Source: Variovorax paradoxus (GTDB taxonomy: Bacteria; Pseudomonadota; Gammaproteobacteria; Burkholderiales; Burkholderiaceae_C). From it: a stretch of 64,000 bases of DNA. The stretch's first letter is position 1. Every line of letters starts with the position of its first letter. Below, one piece after another: positions 1-9,125 of this stretch. The translations under genes were made by a program, and so were the position numbers. Location: NCBI RefSeq assembly GCF_000834655.1, contig NZ_JXQQ01000030.1:1-64000 (forward strand), in the 5' to 3' direction. The notes under the pieces are model-generated. The model was not told the DNA's origin, did no database searches, and was given only the letters and a program-made list of their open reading frames with translations.

Positions 1-176
1 CACCCCACCCCTTCCCCAGCGGGAGAAGGAGAAAGACATCGGGAACATTCGCGAGCGACGCGATTGCATTGCTCCTTCCCCCTCTGGGGGAAGGCTGGGA
101 TGGGGGCAGGCAGAGCGCTCGATGGATACGCCGCTTGCCCCCACCCCGGCCCTTCCCCAAAGGGCGAGGGAGAAAA
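1..176. repeat. Cluster of C/G-rich palindromic intergenic repeats
   Basis: Three related units lie downstream of kguD: about 1-32, 71-111 and 134-176. Each combines a CCCCACCCC-like tract with a CCTTCCCC/GGGGAAGG-type element, and the middle unit is in the opposite orientation. The middle unit folds into a perfect 9-bp stem with a 3-nt loop (74-94). No U-rich tail follows, so it is not a classical terminator, though it could end or stabilise the kgu transcript. No gene is visible in 1-188. Confidence 0.55.
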
Positions 177-188
177 GCGGGATCGCAG

Positions 189-1169
189 TCATGCGGCCGC
201 GGTGTCGTACGGCGCCGTCGGCTTCTCGCCCGCCAGCACCTGCAGCAGGTTGGTCGTTGCCAGTTCGGCCATCGCGTGCCGCGTCTCGTGCGTGGCCGAG
301 CCGATGTGCGGCAGCGGCGTCACGCGCGGGTGCGTGCGCAGCGGCGAATCGGCGGGCAGCGGCTCCTTGGCGAACACGTCGAGGCCGGCGGCGCGCAGCG
401 TGCCGTGGTCCAGCGCCTGCAGCAACGCTTCTTCGTTCACCGTGGCGCCGCGGCCGCCGTTGATGAACGATGCGCCCGGCTTCATGCGTGCGAAGAAAGC
501 GGCATCGATCATGCCGCGCGTGGCATCGGTCAGCGGCAGCATCGCGAGCACGATGTCGGCGCGCGCGAGCAGGTCATCGAGCGGGGTGTGCGTGGCGCGA
601 CCTTGCAGTTCGGGCGCCTGCGTAGCCAGGTCCACCGGGCGGCGTGAGTGATAGAGCACCGGCATGCCGAAGCCCAGCGCCGCGCGCCGTGCCACGGCCT
701 GGCCGATGCGGCCGAAGCCGAGGATGCCGAGCGTCTTGCCATGCACGTCGGTGCCGAAAAGTTCTTCGCCGATGTTCTTGGTCCAGCTGCCTTCGCGCAC
801 GAGGTTCGAGAGCTCGACCACGCGGCGCTGCGTGGCCATGAGGATCGCGAACACCGTGTCGGCCACCGTCTCTGTGAGCACGTCGGGCGTGTGGCACAAC
901 ACGATGCCGCGCTTGTGCAGCTCGACCAGCGGGTAGTTGTCGACGCCGACCGACACGCTCGAAATCACCTGGAGTCGTGGCGCTGCATCGAGCAGCGCGG
1001 CATCGACCGGGTGGCTCGAACCAATCAGGCCGTTCGCGGTGGCGAGCGCGGCGGCGAAGGCCTCGGGCTCCTTGCGCGGATCGGCAACGGTCACGTGATG
1101 GGCCGCTTGCAGGCGCGCCAGTTGGTCTTCGGGCAGGGGCCGGAAAACGAGCACGTTCTTTTTCGTCAT
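189..1169 (-). CDS. kguD: 2-ketogluconate 6-phosphate reductase (D-2-hydroxyacid dehydrogenase family)
   Basis: This 326-residue NAD(P)-dependent D-2-hydroxyacid dehydrogenase is expected to reduce 2-keto-6-phosphogluconate to 6-phosphogluconate in the cytoplasm. The Rossmann glycine motif GFGRIG is at about 151-156. The second beta strand ends in HSRR, whose basic residues favour NADPH. The catalytic triad is visible as Arg240 (GGRG), Glu269 (AKEP) and His288 (LPHIG). The ATG at 1169 was preferred to an upstream in-frame start because family homology begins there. It starts 1 nt after the kguK stop and is the last gene of the operon. By sequence alone it could be a glyoxylate or gluconate 2-dehydrogenase; the KguE-KguK neighbours decide the call. 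Confidence 0.85.
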   Translation of the reverse strand: MTKKNVLVFRPLPEDQLARLQAAHHVTVADPRKEPEAFAAALATANGLIGSSHPVDAALLDAAPRLQVISSVSVGVDNYPLVELHKRGIVLCHTPDVLTETVADTVFAILMATQRRVVELSNLVREGSWTKNIGEELFGTDVHGKTLGILGFGRIGQAVARRAALGFGMPVLYHSRRPVDLATQAPELQGRATHTPLDDLLARADIVLAMLPLTDATRGMIDAAFFARMKPGASFINGGRGATVNEEALLQALDHGTLRAAGLDVFAKEPLPADSPLRTHPRVTPLPHIGSATHETRHAMAELATTNLLQVLAGEKPTAPYDTAAA

Positions 1170-1170
1170 G

Positions 1171-2124
1171 TCAGAGACCCGCTTCCTCGAGTTGCGCGCG
1201 TGTCGGCAGGCCTTCGGTGTCGCCCAGCACCTGTACCGCGCGGGCGCCGATCCAGGCACCGCGGCGCACGGCCTCGGGAACGCTCCTGCCTTCGAGCAGC
1301 GCGCTCACCACGCCGGCCGCGAAGCCGTCGCCGGCGCCCACGGTGTCGATCACTTCCTTCACCGGAAAGCCATCGACGCGGCCGGTGCCGGCCACGTCGC
1401 TGTCGTAGTAGGCGCCCTCGGCGCCGAGCTTGACGACCACCAGCTTCGCACCGCGTTCGCGGTAGAAGCGCGCCACGGCCTCTGGCTCGCTGTGGCCGGT
1501 GAGGAGCAGGCCTTCTTCGATGCCGGGCAGCACCCAGTCGGCGCGCGAGGCGAGTTCGTTGACCCAGTGGCGCATCGTCTCGGTCGAAGACCACAGCGTT
1601 GGGCGCAGGTTGGTGTCGAACGAGATCGTGCGGCCGGCCGCGCGCATCACGTCCATGGTCTTGAGCGCGGCCTGCAGGCTGGTCTCCGAGATCGCAGCGA
1701 ACACGCCCGTGGCGTGCAGGTGGCGCGCCGAGCGCAGCCATGCTTCATCGACATCGGCCGGGCCCATCTGGCTCGCGGCCGAGCCCTTGCGGTGGTATTC
1801 GACCGGCGGGTCGCTGCCGTCGGTGACGCGGCCCTTGAACTGGAAGCCGGTGCGCTGCGTCGGATCGCAGATGACGTGCGAGCAGTCGATGCCCTCGCCC
1901 TTCATCGTCGCGAGCAGTGCGCGCCCCATCGAGTCGGTGCCCAGGCGGCTGGCCCAGCCCACCTTCAGGCCCAGGCGCGAGAGGCCGATGGCCACGTTGG
2001 TTTCGGCGCCCGCGGTGCGCTTGTGGAACGCCTCAGCGTTCTCCAGCGGCCCGGGGCGGTCCGCCACGAGCAGCAGCATGGCCTCCCCGAACAGGGCGAC
2101 ATCGAAAGCGGTGGGTTCTGGCAT
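1171..2124 (-). CDS. kguK: 2-ketogluconate kinase (PfkB/ribokinase family)
   Basis: This 317-residue PfkB-family sugar kinase is expected to phosphorylate 2-ketogluconate to the 6-phosphate. It has the N-terminal substrate lid and an NVAIGLSRLG segment (about 43-52). The C-terminal PfkB signature TVGAGDGFAAG (about 261-271) carries the catalytic Asp266. In isolation it would be called 2-dehydro-3-deoxygluconokinase (KdgK), which is the main alternative. The order epimerase-kinase-hydroxyacid dehydrogenase matches the Pseudomonas kguE-kguK-kguD set, so KguK is favoured. It follows kguE by 8 nt. Confidence 0.75.
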   Translation of the reverse strand: MPEPTAFDVALFGEAMLLLVADRPGPLENAEAFHKRTAGAETNVAIGLSRLGLKVGWASRLGTDSMGRALLATMKGEGIDCSHVICDPTQRTGFQFKGRVTDGSDPPVEYHRKGSAASQMGPADVDEAWLRSARHLHATGVFAAISETSLQAALKTMDVMRAAGRTISFDTNLRPTLWSSTETMRHWVNELASRADWVLPGIEEGLLLTGHSEPEAVARFYRERGAKLVVVKLGAEGAYYDSDVAGTGRVDGFPVKEVIDTVGAGDGFAAGVVSALLEGRSVPEAVRRGAWIGARAVQVLGDTEGLPTRAQLEEAGL

Positions 2125-2132
2125 GTGTGGTT

Positions 2133-2875
2133 CTACGCCCGTGCGGCGCGGATGAATTCGATCTGCGTGCGGGTGACGGCCAGCAGGTCGTCGCCCACCA
2201 GGGGGTATTCGATGGCGTGGGGCACGTCGGCGGGCAAGGCGCGAAGGACCGCACGCCAAGGCGCAACAGAATCGCCGAGCGGCACCGCCACCCATTTGTG
2301 CGGCAGGCGCTGCGCGCCCTTGCAGTGCACGTAGCGCACGCGATGGCCGAGCGCCTGCGCCGCCTGCAGCGGGCATTCGCCGAGCCAGTGCCAGTTGCCC
2401 ATGTCGAAGGTCATGCCGAGCGACACGCCGGCGCGGTCGGCCGCATCGAAGAAGGCCTGCAACGCGGGCAGCGTGCCGGCGCGCACGGTCTGGTCGTTCT
2501 CGATCAGCAACTCGACGCGGGTCTCGGCGAGCTCCACTTTCAAGCCCCAGAGCGAGCCGTGCGAAGACGCCTGGAAATCGCCGATGGACATCTTCAGGCG
2601 CTTGGCCCCGACGCGCGTGGCGGCGGCGATGCCGCGCTTGAGCGCCGCGCTGTCGAGCCAGCCGCCTTGGGCCCACAAGCCTTCGGGACTCGAATAGACA
2701 GAAGCAAGACCATGGAGCGCAGGCAGCTCGGCCTCCGCATCGCGCAGCATCTCGCCGCGCACTTCCACCGAATCGGCACCCGCAGTGCTTGCAAGCTGCG
2801 AGCACCAGAGCTGGCCGTGCCGACCCACCTCGGCCGCGCCGAAGGACGACAGAGAAATCAGGACCTCGAAGGACA

Positions 2876-2876
<1 letters not shown>
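2133..2876 (-). CDS. kguE: KguE-like sugar phosphate isomerase/epimerase (TIM barrel)
   Basis: This 247-residue xylose-isomerase-like TIM-barrel protein is of the kind encoded first in Pseudomonas kgu operons. Its exact reaction in 2-ketogluconate use is not firmly known. Candidate metal-binding acidic residues are visible: Glu in VEVRGE, Glu in LLIENDQ, Asp in MTFDMGNWHW, and Glu in AIEYPL near the end. The ATG at 2876 overlaps the stop of the upstream ATPase gene as ATGA, indicating translational coupling. An in-frame upstream extension would lie in the ATPase gene and was rejected. Confidence 0.7.
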
Positions 2877-3631
<755 letters not shown>

Positions 3632-3676
3632 GCTCGTTGTTCCGATACTCACTGTGGGGCGCGCTGCGCCTTCTCG

Positions 3677-3769
3677 AGGAACACCGCGGAACCGGCTTTG
3701 CCGGGCCGCAGGTGTTGCCCCCTGCAAGGGGGTTGGCGCGCGCGACACGAAGTGCGCGAAGCCTGGGGG
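3677..3769 (-). repeat. Dispersed intergenic repeat, copy A
   Basis: About 92 bp that match, in reverse complement, the repeat at 23563-23653. Shared blocks are CACTTCGTGT, CCAACCCCCTT and the hairpin-forming GCCCGGCAAAGCCGGTTCCG, followed by CGGTGTTCCT. The GCCCGGC/GCCGG arms and the CCCCCTT.AGGGGG arms can form two stem-loops. It sits inside the kgu operon, between the solute-binding protein and ATPase genes, where it could affect mRNA processing or relative expression. Confidence 0.8.
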
Positions 3770-3777
3770 TTAGCCCA

Positions 3778-4575
3778 TTACTGCATCTTCGGCAGGTCAG
3801 CCTGCAGCCACTTTTGATACAGCTTGTTCAGCTCGCCGTTGGCGGTGTTCTTCTGAACGAATTCGTTCACTGCCTTGGTCAGCTCTTCCTGGCCGGGGCG
3901 CATCGCGATGCCCATCGACTGCTGCACCAGCGTGAACTTGTTTTCGTAGGTGCCGGCGGGCACGCGCTTGGCGATCTGCGCGGCGACGGTGACCGAGCAG
4001 CCGATCGCATCGACCTGGCCCGAGATCAGCGCCTGCATGGCCGAGGCGTCGTCGTCGAAGCGGCGGATCTCGGTGCCTTCGGGCGCGGCCTTGGTCACGG
4101 CCACGTCTTGCGTCGAGGCGCGGGCCACGCCCACGCGCAGGCCCTTCAGGTCGGTCGCTGCCTTGATGGGGGTCTTGGTCGCGCCGTACAGCACGATGGT
4201 CGCGGCCGCGTAGGGCTGCGAGAACTGCACCTGCTTGGCGCGCTCGGGCGTCACGGCCAGCGAGGCGACCAGGAGGTCGACCTTGTTGGTCAGGAGGAAG
4301 GGAATGCGGTTCGGGCCGGTCACCGGCACGATGTTGGCCTTCACGCCCCAGTCCTTGGCCAGGAGCTTGGCCACGTCGGCGTCGTAGCCGTCGGGCTGGT
4401 TCTTGGCATCGGTGGTGCCGTAGGGCGGAAAGTCGACCAGCATGCCGATGGTGATCTCGCCCTTCTTCTTGATGTCGGCCACGCTTTGCGCCGAAGCGAA
4501 AGGCGCGAACACGGTGAGGGCGGCGCCGAGGCCGAGAGCTGCGAGCGCTGCGCGGCGGGTAGAGGTGCGGGTCAT
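3778..4575 (-). CDS. ABC transporter periplasmic solute-binding protein (SBP_bac_3 type)
   Basis: This 265-residue periplasmic binding protein has a signal peptide (TRTSTRR n-region, Ala/Leu core, cleavage near FASAQS). The type II binding fold follows, with the early motif EITIGMLVDFPPYG and the ligand-site Arg in GLRVGVARAST typical of amino-acid-type binding proteins. The ATG at 4575 is preceded by GGAGA at proper spacing; an in-frame upstream ATG would put the signal peptide in the interior. It should capture the solute for the permeases upstream and the ATPase downstream. The copy A repeat separates it from the ATPase gene. Its substrate is inferred from context to be 2-ketogluconate or a related sugar acid. 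Confidence 0.85.
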   Translation of the reverse strand: MTRTSTRRAALAALGLGAALTVFAPFASAQSVADIKKKGEITIGMLVDFPPYGTTDAKNQPDGYDADVAKLLAKDWGVKANIVPVTGPNRIPFLLTNKVDLLVASLAVTPERAKQVQFSQPYAAATIVLYGATKTPIKAATDLKGLRVGVARASTQDVAVTKAAPEGTEIRRFDDDASAMQALISGQVDAIGCSVTVAAQIAKRVPAGTYENKFTLVQQSMGIAMRPGQEELTKAVNEFVQKNTANGELNKLYQKWLQADLPKMQ

Positions 4576-4636
4576 GGGATGTGTCTCCTGGATAAAGAAA
4601 GGAAGCGACGAGAAAAACGAAGGACGAAAGATCCGG

Positions 4637-5290
4637 TCAACGCGCGAGAGCACGAGCGCGCTTGCGCTCCATGCGCGCGGCCAGCAAAGACAGCGGCCAG
4701 CAGATCACGAAATAGATGGCCGCCACCACCGAGAACACGATGAGCGGCTGGAAGGTGGCGTTGTTCACGATCTGTCCGGCGCGCGTTATTTCCACGAAGC
4801 CGATGATGGCCGCGAGCGAGGTGCCCTTGATGATCTGCACCAGGTAGCCCACCGTGGGCGCGAGCGCGATCTTGAAGGCCTGCGGCAGCACCACGTCGCG
4901 CATGCGGGCGCCGTACTTCAGGCTCAGCGCCTCGGCCGCTTCCCATTGGCCGCGCGGGATGGCTTCGATGCAGCCGCGCCAGATCTCGCCGAGGAAGGCC
5001 GCGCTGTTGAGGATGAGCGCCACGCCGGCCGCCACCCACGGGTTGATGTCCAGCCCGAGCACCGGTGCGCCGAAGAACACGAGGAACAGCTGCAGCAGCA
5101 GCGGCGTGCCCTGGAAGATCTGGATGAAGGTGGTCGATATGCCGCGCGCCCACCCCGATTCCGAGGTGCGCATGAGCGCGATGATCAGGCCAAGGATCGC
5201 GCCGCCGACGAACGCGATGGCCGACAGCGCCAGCGTCCACTTGGCCGCTTCGAGGATGAAAAGGAATTCGGGAAAGCCGAAGGTACGCAT
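4637..5290 (-). CDS. ABC transporter permease (HisM/GlnP family)
   Basis: This 217-residue inner-membrane permease of the polar-amino-acid type begins with a helix around FPEFLFILEAAKWTLALS. It has about five membrane segments and the conserved cytoplasmic EAA loop (QWEAAEALSLKYG, then VVLPQAFKIALAP) that contacts the ATPase. It pairs with the permease at 5316-5987, from which it is separated by 25 nt. Both are needed for a heterodimeric channel in this family. Confidence 0.87.
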   Translation of the reverse strand: MRTFGFPEFLFILEAAKWTLALSAIAFVGGAILGLIIALMRTSESGWARGISTTFIQIFQGTPLLLQLFLVFFGAPVLGLDINPWVAAGVALILNSAAFLGEIWRGCIEAIPRGQWEAAEALSLKYGARMRDVVLPQAFKIALAPTVGYLVQIIKGTSLAAIIGFVEITRAGQIVNNATFQPLIVFSVVAAIYFVICWPLSLLAARMERKRARALAR

Positions 5291-5315
5291 GATGTTTTCT
5301 TCCGTCCGTCGTCGC

Positions 5316-5987
5316 TTACCGGCGGTCCGGATAGTTGAGCGTGCGCTTGTAGATCAGCTTGAACATCGCCGAGAAGGCCAGCGCCAGCGCCAGGTAGATG
5401 GCGGCCACCACGATGTAGATCTCGAAGCTGCGGAAGGTCTGCGACTGCAGGTTGGCGGCCACCGAGGTCAGGTCGTCGGCCGAGATGACCGAGACGACCG
5501 CCGAGCTCAGCATCAGGAGGATGAACTGGCTCGTGAGCGCCGGGTAGATGGCCTTGAGCGCGGGCTTGATGATGACGAAGCGGAAGATCTCCCAGGGCTT
5601 GAGGTTCAGCGCCCTGCCCGCTTCGATCTGCCCCTTGGGAATCGACTCGATGCCCGCGCGGATGATCTCGGTGGCATACGCGCCCAGGTTCACGACCATC
5701 GCCACCAGCGCGGCTGTCTGCGGCGACCAGCGCAGGCCGATGGCCGGCAGCGCGAAGAAGAAAAAGAACAGCTGCACGAGAAACGGCGTGTTGCGGATCA
5801 CCTCGATGTACGCGTTGACGATGAAGCGCAGCCACCCCGGCCCCGAGGTCTTGCCCCAGGCGCAGAAGATCGCGACCACGAGGCCCAGCACCGTCGCGAT
5901 GAGCGAGAGCTGGATCGTGATCCAGGTGCCCTTGAGCAAGAGCGGCCAGGCAGCGAAAACGGCGTCGAATTGAAACTGGTAGTTCAT
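5316..5987 (-). CDS. ABC transporter permease (HisM/GlnP family), first gene of the kgu operon
   Basis: This 223-residue membrane protein shares its family with the following permease. It has several hydrophobic segments (LIATVLGLVVAIFCAW; FLVQLFFFFFALP) and the EAA-loop equivalent QIEAGRALNLKPWE. The ATG at 5987 was preferred to an upstream in-frame start at 6026 because the family N-terminus begins with an aromatic-rich MNYQFQFDAV. It is the promoter-proximal gene, 53 nt downstream of a TATAAG -10 candidate that abuts the PtxS-type operator. The start therefore leaves a normal leader. Confidence 0.86.
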   Translation of the reverse strand: MNYQFQFDAVFAAWPLLLKGTWITIQLSLIATVLGLVVAIFCAWGKTSGPGWLRFIVNAYIEVIRNTPFLVQLFFFFFALPAIGLRWSPQTAALVAMVVNLGAYATEIIRAGIESIPKGQIEAGRALNLKPWEIFRFVIIKPALKAIYPALTSQFILLMLSSAVVSVISADDLTSVAANLQSQTFRSFEIYIVVAAIYLALALAFSAMFKLIYKRTLNYPDRR

Positions 5988-6040
5988 GGTTCGGCTTGCA
6001 CGGCAGGGCCGTGCGCAGGCCTCCAAAAGAATGCTTGCAG

Positions 6041-6060
6041 CTTATATGAAACCGGTTTCA
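6041..6060 (-). promoter_or_regulatory. PtxS-type operator and -10 box of the kgu operon
   Basis: Positions 6047-6060 hold the perfect 14-bp palindrome TGAAACCGGTTTCA. This is the operator I know for PtxS, the LacI-family repressor of 2-ketogluconate genes in Pseudomonas. On the minus strand a TATAAG hexamer (6046-6041) directly follows it, so the operator fills the -35/-10 spacer and a bound repressor would block RNA polymerase. No LacI-family gene is in the window; it may lie beyond position 1 or elsewhere. Confidence 0.85.
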
Positions 6061-6121
6061 GACCGGACTAGGGATTCCCCTAGGTGGGCGTTTTGACCTA
6101 CCTTCTGCCTACACTGGCGCG

Positions 6122-7834
6122 ATGCTGAACCCACTCGCGGCCACCCTGCCCACAGAGGCGAATGCGCCTTCATCGGGAGCTCCCGGCGCCCCCGTCGTCC
6201 AGCATTTCAGGCAGGCCTTGCTCTGGCCCCTGCGCCTGATGCCCTCGCCCGATGCGAAGTACGCGCACCACGGCCCCTGGCAGGTGCTGCGCGACATGGG
6301 CGATGCGTCGCCCTGGCGCGAAGAGGTCGACGAATACACCGGCGACAGCAGCCGCTTCCACGAGCGGCACTACAACGAGTTCGTGAGTTTCCTGCCTTAT
6401 GTGCAGCGCTTCCTGTACGGCGAAGGGCGCTCGCGCGGCAAGGGCGACGACTCGGCTTCCGGCAAGGATGGCGATTCGCCGATGCGCATCTTCCGCCGCC
6501 ACGACATCGCCGCCGTGCGGTTGGTGTCCAGGCCCGGCGATGCACCGATCACGCTCGACGTGGTGCACTGCGACCTCTACTTCTTCTTCGACATCGACGT
6601 GGTGCTGCTGAACCTGGAGGTCGGCGCGAACCACCTGGGCCTCGCGCAGGCGCAGGACATCCTCTACCGCTTCGGGCGCGCCTATCCCTCGGGCTGGGAG
6701 CCCGACGGCTCGGCGCTGCATTGCATGGCGAGCGTCGAATGGCTGGGCGCCGACGGCCGCGTGCTCGCGAGTTCCGACGCGCAGCAGCGCGAGAGCTTTC
6801 TCTCGCACGTGGCGCAGCACCGCGCGCCGCGCATCTCCTCGCATTGGGCCTACCTGATGCAGCCGCTGGTGAGCGACCATTCGGAAGACCCCGGCGCATT
6901 GCGCTACCGCCAGATCGAGTACTACCGCATGCCGGTGATGGCGTACCTATCGATGGACGATCCGCGACGCCTCACGCGCGACGACTTCGTGCGCCTCGCG
7001 CTGGTGACCGGCGCGGGTACCACCGACGCCCACCTGCCCTACGCCGACCACCACCTGGCTGACTTCGAGCACAAGTACTGCTACGACCGCTTCTGGGTCG
7101 ACGCGGGTGCCGCGCCCAACACGCGGTACCTGTGCAACGGCCACGCGCTCGTCGTGGTGGGCGATGCGCGTTCCGAATTCTTCTGCTGCCGCGACCGCGG
7201 CGTGCTCGCGCAGTTCAGGCACCAGCACTTCCTGCTGTTTCTCATCGCGCATTTCCAGAAGGCGTCGCTCCTGATGTTCTCGGACCAGCTGGTCGAGGCG
7301 CTCAAGAAGCTGGACATCCGCAGCACGCCGAGCGTGAAGCAGTTCAAGCGCGCGATCCGTTCGAGCTTCGAGCGGTTCCTGCGCTTCACGCATCGCTACT
7401 GGTTCCACGAGATCTCCGAGCAGGCGCAGGTGCGTGCGCTCTCGCACATGTGCGCCGCGCACCTCGGTCTCGATCCGCTCTACGACGAAGTGAAGTCGCG
7501 CATCGCCGACATGAACACCTACCTCGATGCCGACAGCCTGCGCCGGCAGGCGAGCACCGTGGTGCGGCTCACGGTGGTCACGCTGTTCGGGTTGATCGGC
7601 ACCATCACCACCGGCTTTCTCGGCATGAACCTGCTGGCCGAAGCCGACGCGCCGCTGTGGCGCAAGGCGATCTGGTTCGGCGTGGTGTTCGCCTTCACGA
7701 CGTGGCTCACGATCTACACCATGGTGAAGTCGCAGCGGCTGTCGGACTTCATCGACGCGCTGTCGAACGACCGGCTGGGGTTTCGCGGCAAGCTGGCGGC
7801 GCTGGCGCGGGTGTGGCGCCCGGGCGCGGATTAG
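6122..7834 (+). CDS. CorA-like membrane protein with large N-terminal domain
   Basis: This 570-residue protein ends in two membrane helices. The first (about 480-505) runs into FLGMNLL, which resembles the Gly-Met-Asn signature at the pore of CorA-type Mg2+ channels. The second (about 520-540) is AIWFGVVFAFTTWLTIYT. The upstream region resembles a cytoplasmic funnel ending in a long helix, but I do not recognise the first 400 residues. It is longer than typical CorA (about 320 residues). A -10-like TACACT lies 6 nt before the ATG and no Shine-Dalgarno is seen. Divalent cation transport is inferred from the GMN motif only. Confidence 0.65.
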   Translation: MLNPLAATLPTEANAPSSGAPGAPVVQHFRQALLWPLRLMPSPDAKYAHHGPWQVLRDMGDASPWREEVDEYTGDSSRFHERHYNEFVSFLPYVQRFLYGEGRSRGKGDDSASGKDGDSPMRIFRRHDIAAVRLVSRPGDAPITLDVVHCDLYFFFDIDVVLLNLEVGANHLGLAQAQDILYRFGRAYPSGWEPDGSALHCMASVEWLGADGRVLASSDAQQRESFLSHVAQHRAPRISSHWAYLMQPLVSDHSEDPGALRYRQIEYYRMPVMAYLSMDDPRRLTRDDFVRLALVTGAGTTDAHLPYADHHLADFEHKYCYDRFWVDAGAAPNTRYLCNGHALVVVGDARSEFFCCRDRGVLAQFRHQHFLLFLIAHFQKASLLMFSDQLVEALKKLDIRSTPSVKQFKRAIRSSFERFLRFTHRYWFHEISEQAQVRALSHMCAAHLGLDPLYDEVKSRIADMNTYLDADSLRRQASTVVRLTVVTLFGLIGTITTGFLGMNLLAEADAPLWRKAIWFGVVFAFTTWLTIYTMVKSQRLSDFIDALSNDRLGFRGKLAALARVWRPGAD

Positions 7835-7843
7835 AGTCGGCCG

Positions 7844-8581
7844 ATGCGCATCGCCATCGTCTCCGACATTCACGGAAATCTCCCCGCCCTGGAAGCCGTG
7901 GTCGAGGACATCGAACGCCGCGGCGTCGATGCCACCGTCAACCTGGGCGACAGCCTCTCGGGTCCCTTGATGCCGCTGGAGACCGCGCGGTTCCTGATGG
8001 CGCAGGACTGGGTACAGCTCGCCGGCAACCATGAACGCCAGTTGCTCACCGTGCCCGCAGACAAGCGCGGTGCGTCCGATGCATTCGCGCATGCGCGGCT
8101 CGGTGCGAAGGAGTTCGCGTGGATCGCATCGCTCGCGCACACGCACCGCTTCAGCCCCGAGGTGCTGCTGTGCCATGGCACGCCGGCGAGCGATCTCGAA
8201 TACTTCCTGGAGACCGTGGACCCCGACGACCTTCGCGCTGCAACCCAGGCGGAGATCGATACGCGGCTCGGCGATGTCGATGCGGCGCTGGTCGCCTGCG
8301 GGCACACGCATGTGCCGCGCGTGGCGCGTGCATCGGGCGGGCCGCTGATCGTCAATCCGGGCAGCGTCGGCCTGCCGGCCTACGACGACATTCATCCGTA
8401 CCCGCACGCCGTCGAAACCGGCTCGCCCCATGCGCGCTACGCCATCGTCGAGCAGCGCGACAGCGGCTGGAGCGCCAGGCTGGTGGCCGTGCCTTACGAC
8501 CACACTTCGATGGCGACGCTCGCGCTGGAGAACGGACGGCCGGACTGGGCCCATGCGCTGGCCACCGGGCGCATGCCCTGA
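7844..8581 (+). CDS. Calcineurin-like metallophosphoesterase (YfcE/MJ0936-like)
   Basis: This 245-residue phosphoesterase has the family motifs in order: SDIHGN at about 7-12, the GDS segment near 36, GNHE near 65, and CGHTHVP followed by NPGSVG near 150-175. These residues build the binuclear metal site. It likely hydrolyses phosphodiesters or nucleotides in the cytoplasm; the substrate cannot be predicted. Its start lies 9 nt after the preceding stop. A TAGAGT hexamer that overlaps that stop sits 6 nt before the ATG, so it may have its own leaderless promoter. Confidence 0.8.
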   Translation: MRIAIVSDIHGNLPALEAVVEDIERRGVDATVNLGDSLSGPLMPLETARFLMAQDWVQLAGNHERQLLTVPADKRGASDAFAHARLGAKEFAWIASLAHTHRFSPEVLLCHGTPASDLEYFLETVDPDDLRAATQAEIDTRLGDVDAALVACGHTHVPRVARASGGPLIVNPGSVGLPAYDDIHPYPHAVETGSPHARYAIVEQRDSGWSARLVAVPYDHTSMATLALENGRPDWAHALATGRMP

Positions 8582-8584
8582 GGA

Positions 8585-9121
8585 TCAATCGCCGAACGCG
8601 ATCCGTGCGCTGTCGATGGCGCTGATGCGCACGCAGAAGCTCGTGATGCCCGACAGCGTCGCGTTGTGGTGCGCGCGGATGAAGGCGCCCGTGGCATGCG
8701 GCTTGTCGTGCGAGGTGTGCGCGTCGGCTGCGAGCACCACCTCGTAGCCGAGCGCTGCGGCGCGGCGAGTGGTGGTGTCCACGCAGAACTCCGACGAGTA
8801 GCCGCAGACCACCACGCGCCGCACGCCCTGCCCCACGAGCCACGCTTCGAGCGGCGTGCGCAGGAAGGAATCGGGCGTGGTCTTGCGGATCTTCGTGTCG
8901 GCCGCATCGACGCCCAGCGCATCGGCGAGCTGCCAGCGTTCGGAATCGAATTCGAGGTCGACCTCGTACTCGTGTTGGATGAAGGCCACCGGCACGCCGG
9001 TCGCGCGGGCGCGCCCGGTGAGCGCGTTGATGCGCTGGACGACGTCCTGCGCCTCGTGCGGGCGCGGCGGATCGTCGCAAAGGCCGCGCTGCACGTCGAT
9101 GACAAGGACTGCAGTTTTCAT
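8585..9121 (-). CDS. Isochorismatase-family cysteine hydrolase
   Basis: This 178-residue hydrolase has the alpha/beta fold of isochorismatase-like enzymes. The catalytic Asp is at VIDVQRG (about residue 8), the Lys in the KIRKTTPDSF segment, and the nucleophilic Cys in the SEFCVDTTTR motif. This arrangement is common in nicotinamidase-like and amide hydrolases. The substrate is unknown. The ATG at 9121 was chosen because the family starts with KTAVLVIDVQ. It lies 4 nt downstream of the membrane-protein gene at 9126-9539 and is convergent with the phosphoesterase gene. Confidence 0.82.
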   Translation of the reverse strand: MKTAVLVIDVQRGLCDDPPRPHEAQDVVQRINALTGRARATGVPVAFIQHEYEVDLEFDSERWQLADALGVDAADTKIRKTTPDSFLRTPLEAWLVGQGVRRVVVCGYSSEFCVDTTTRRAAALGYEVVLAADAHTSHDKPHATGAFIRAHHNATLSGITSFCVRISAIDSARIAFGD

Positions 9122-9125
9122 GGTG

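Noticed and set aside
1168..2334. Long plus-strand open frame over kguK
   Set aside because: Antisense to a clear PfkB kinase with matching overlap junctions; no ribosome site or domain on the plus strand.
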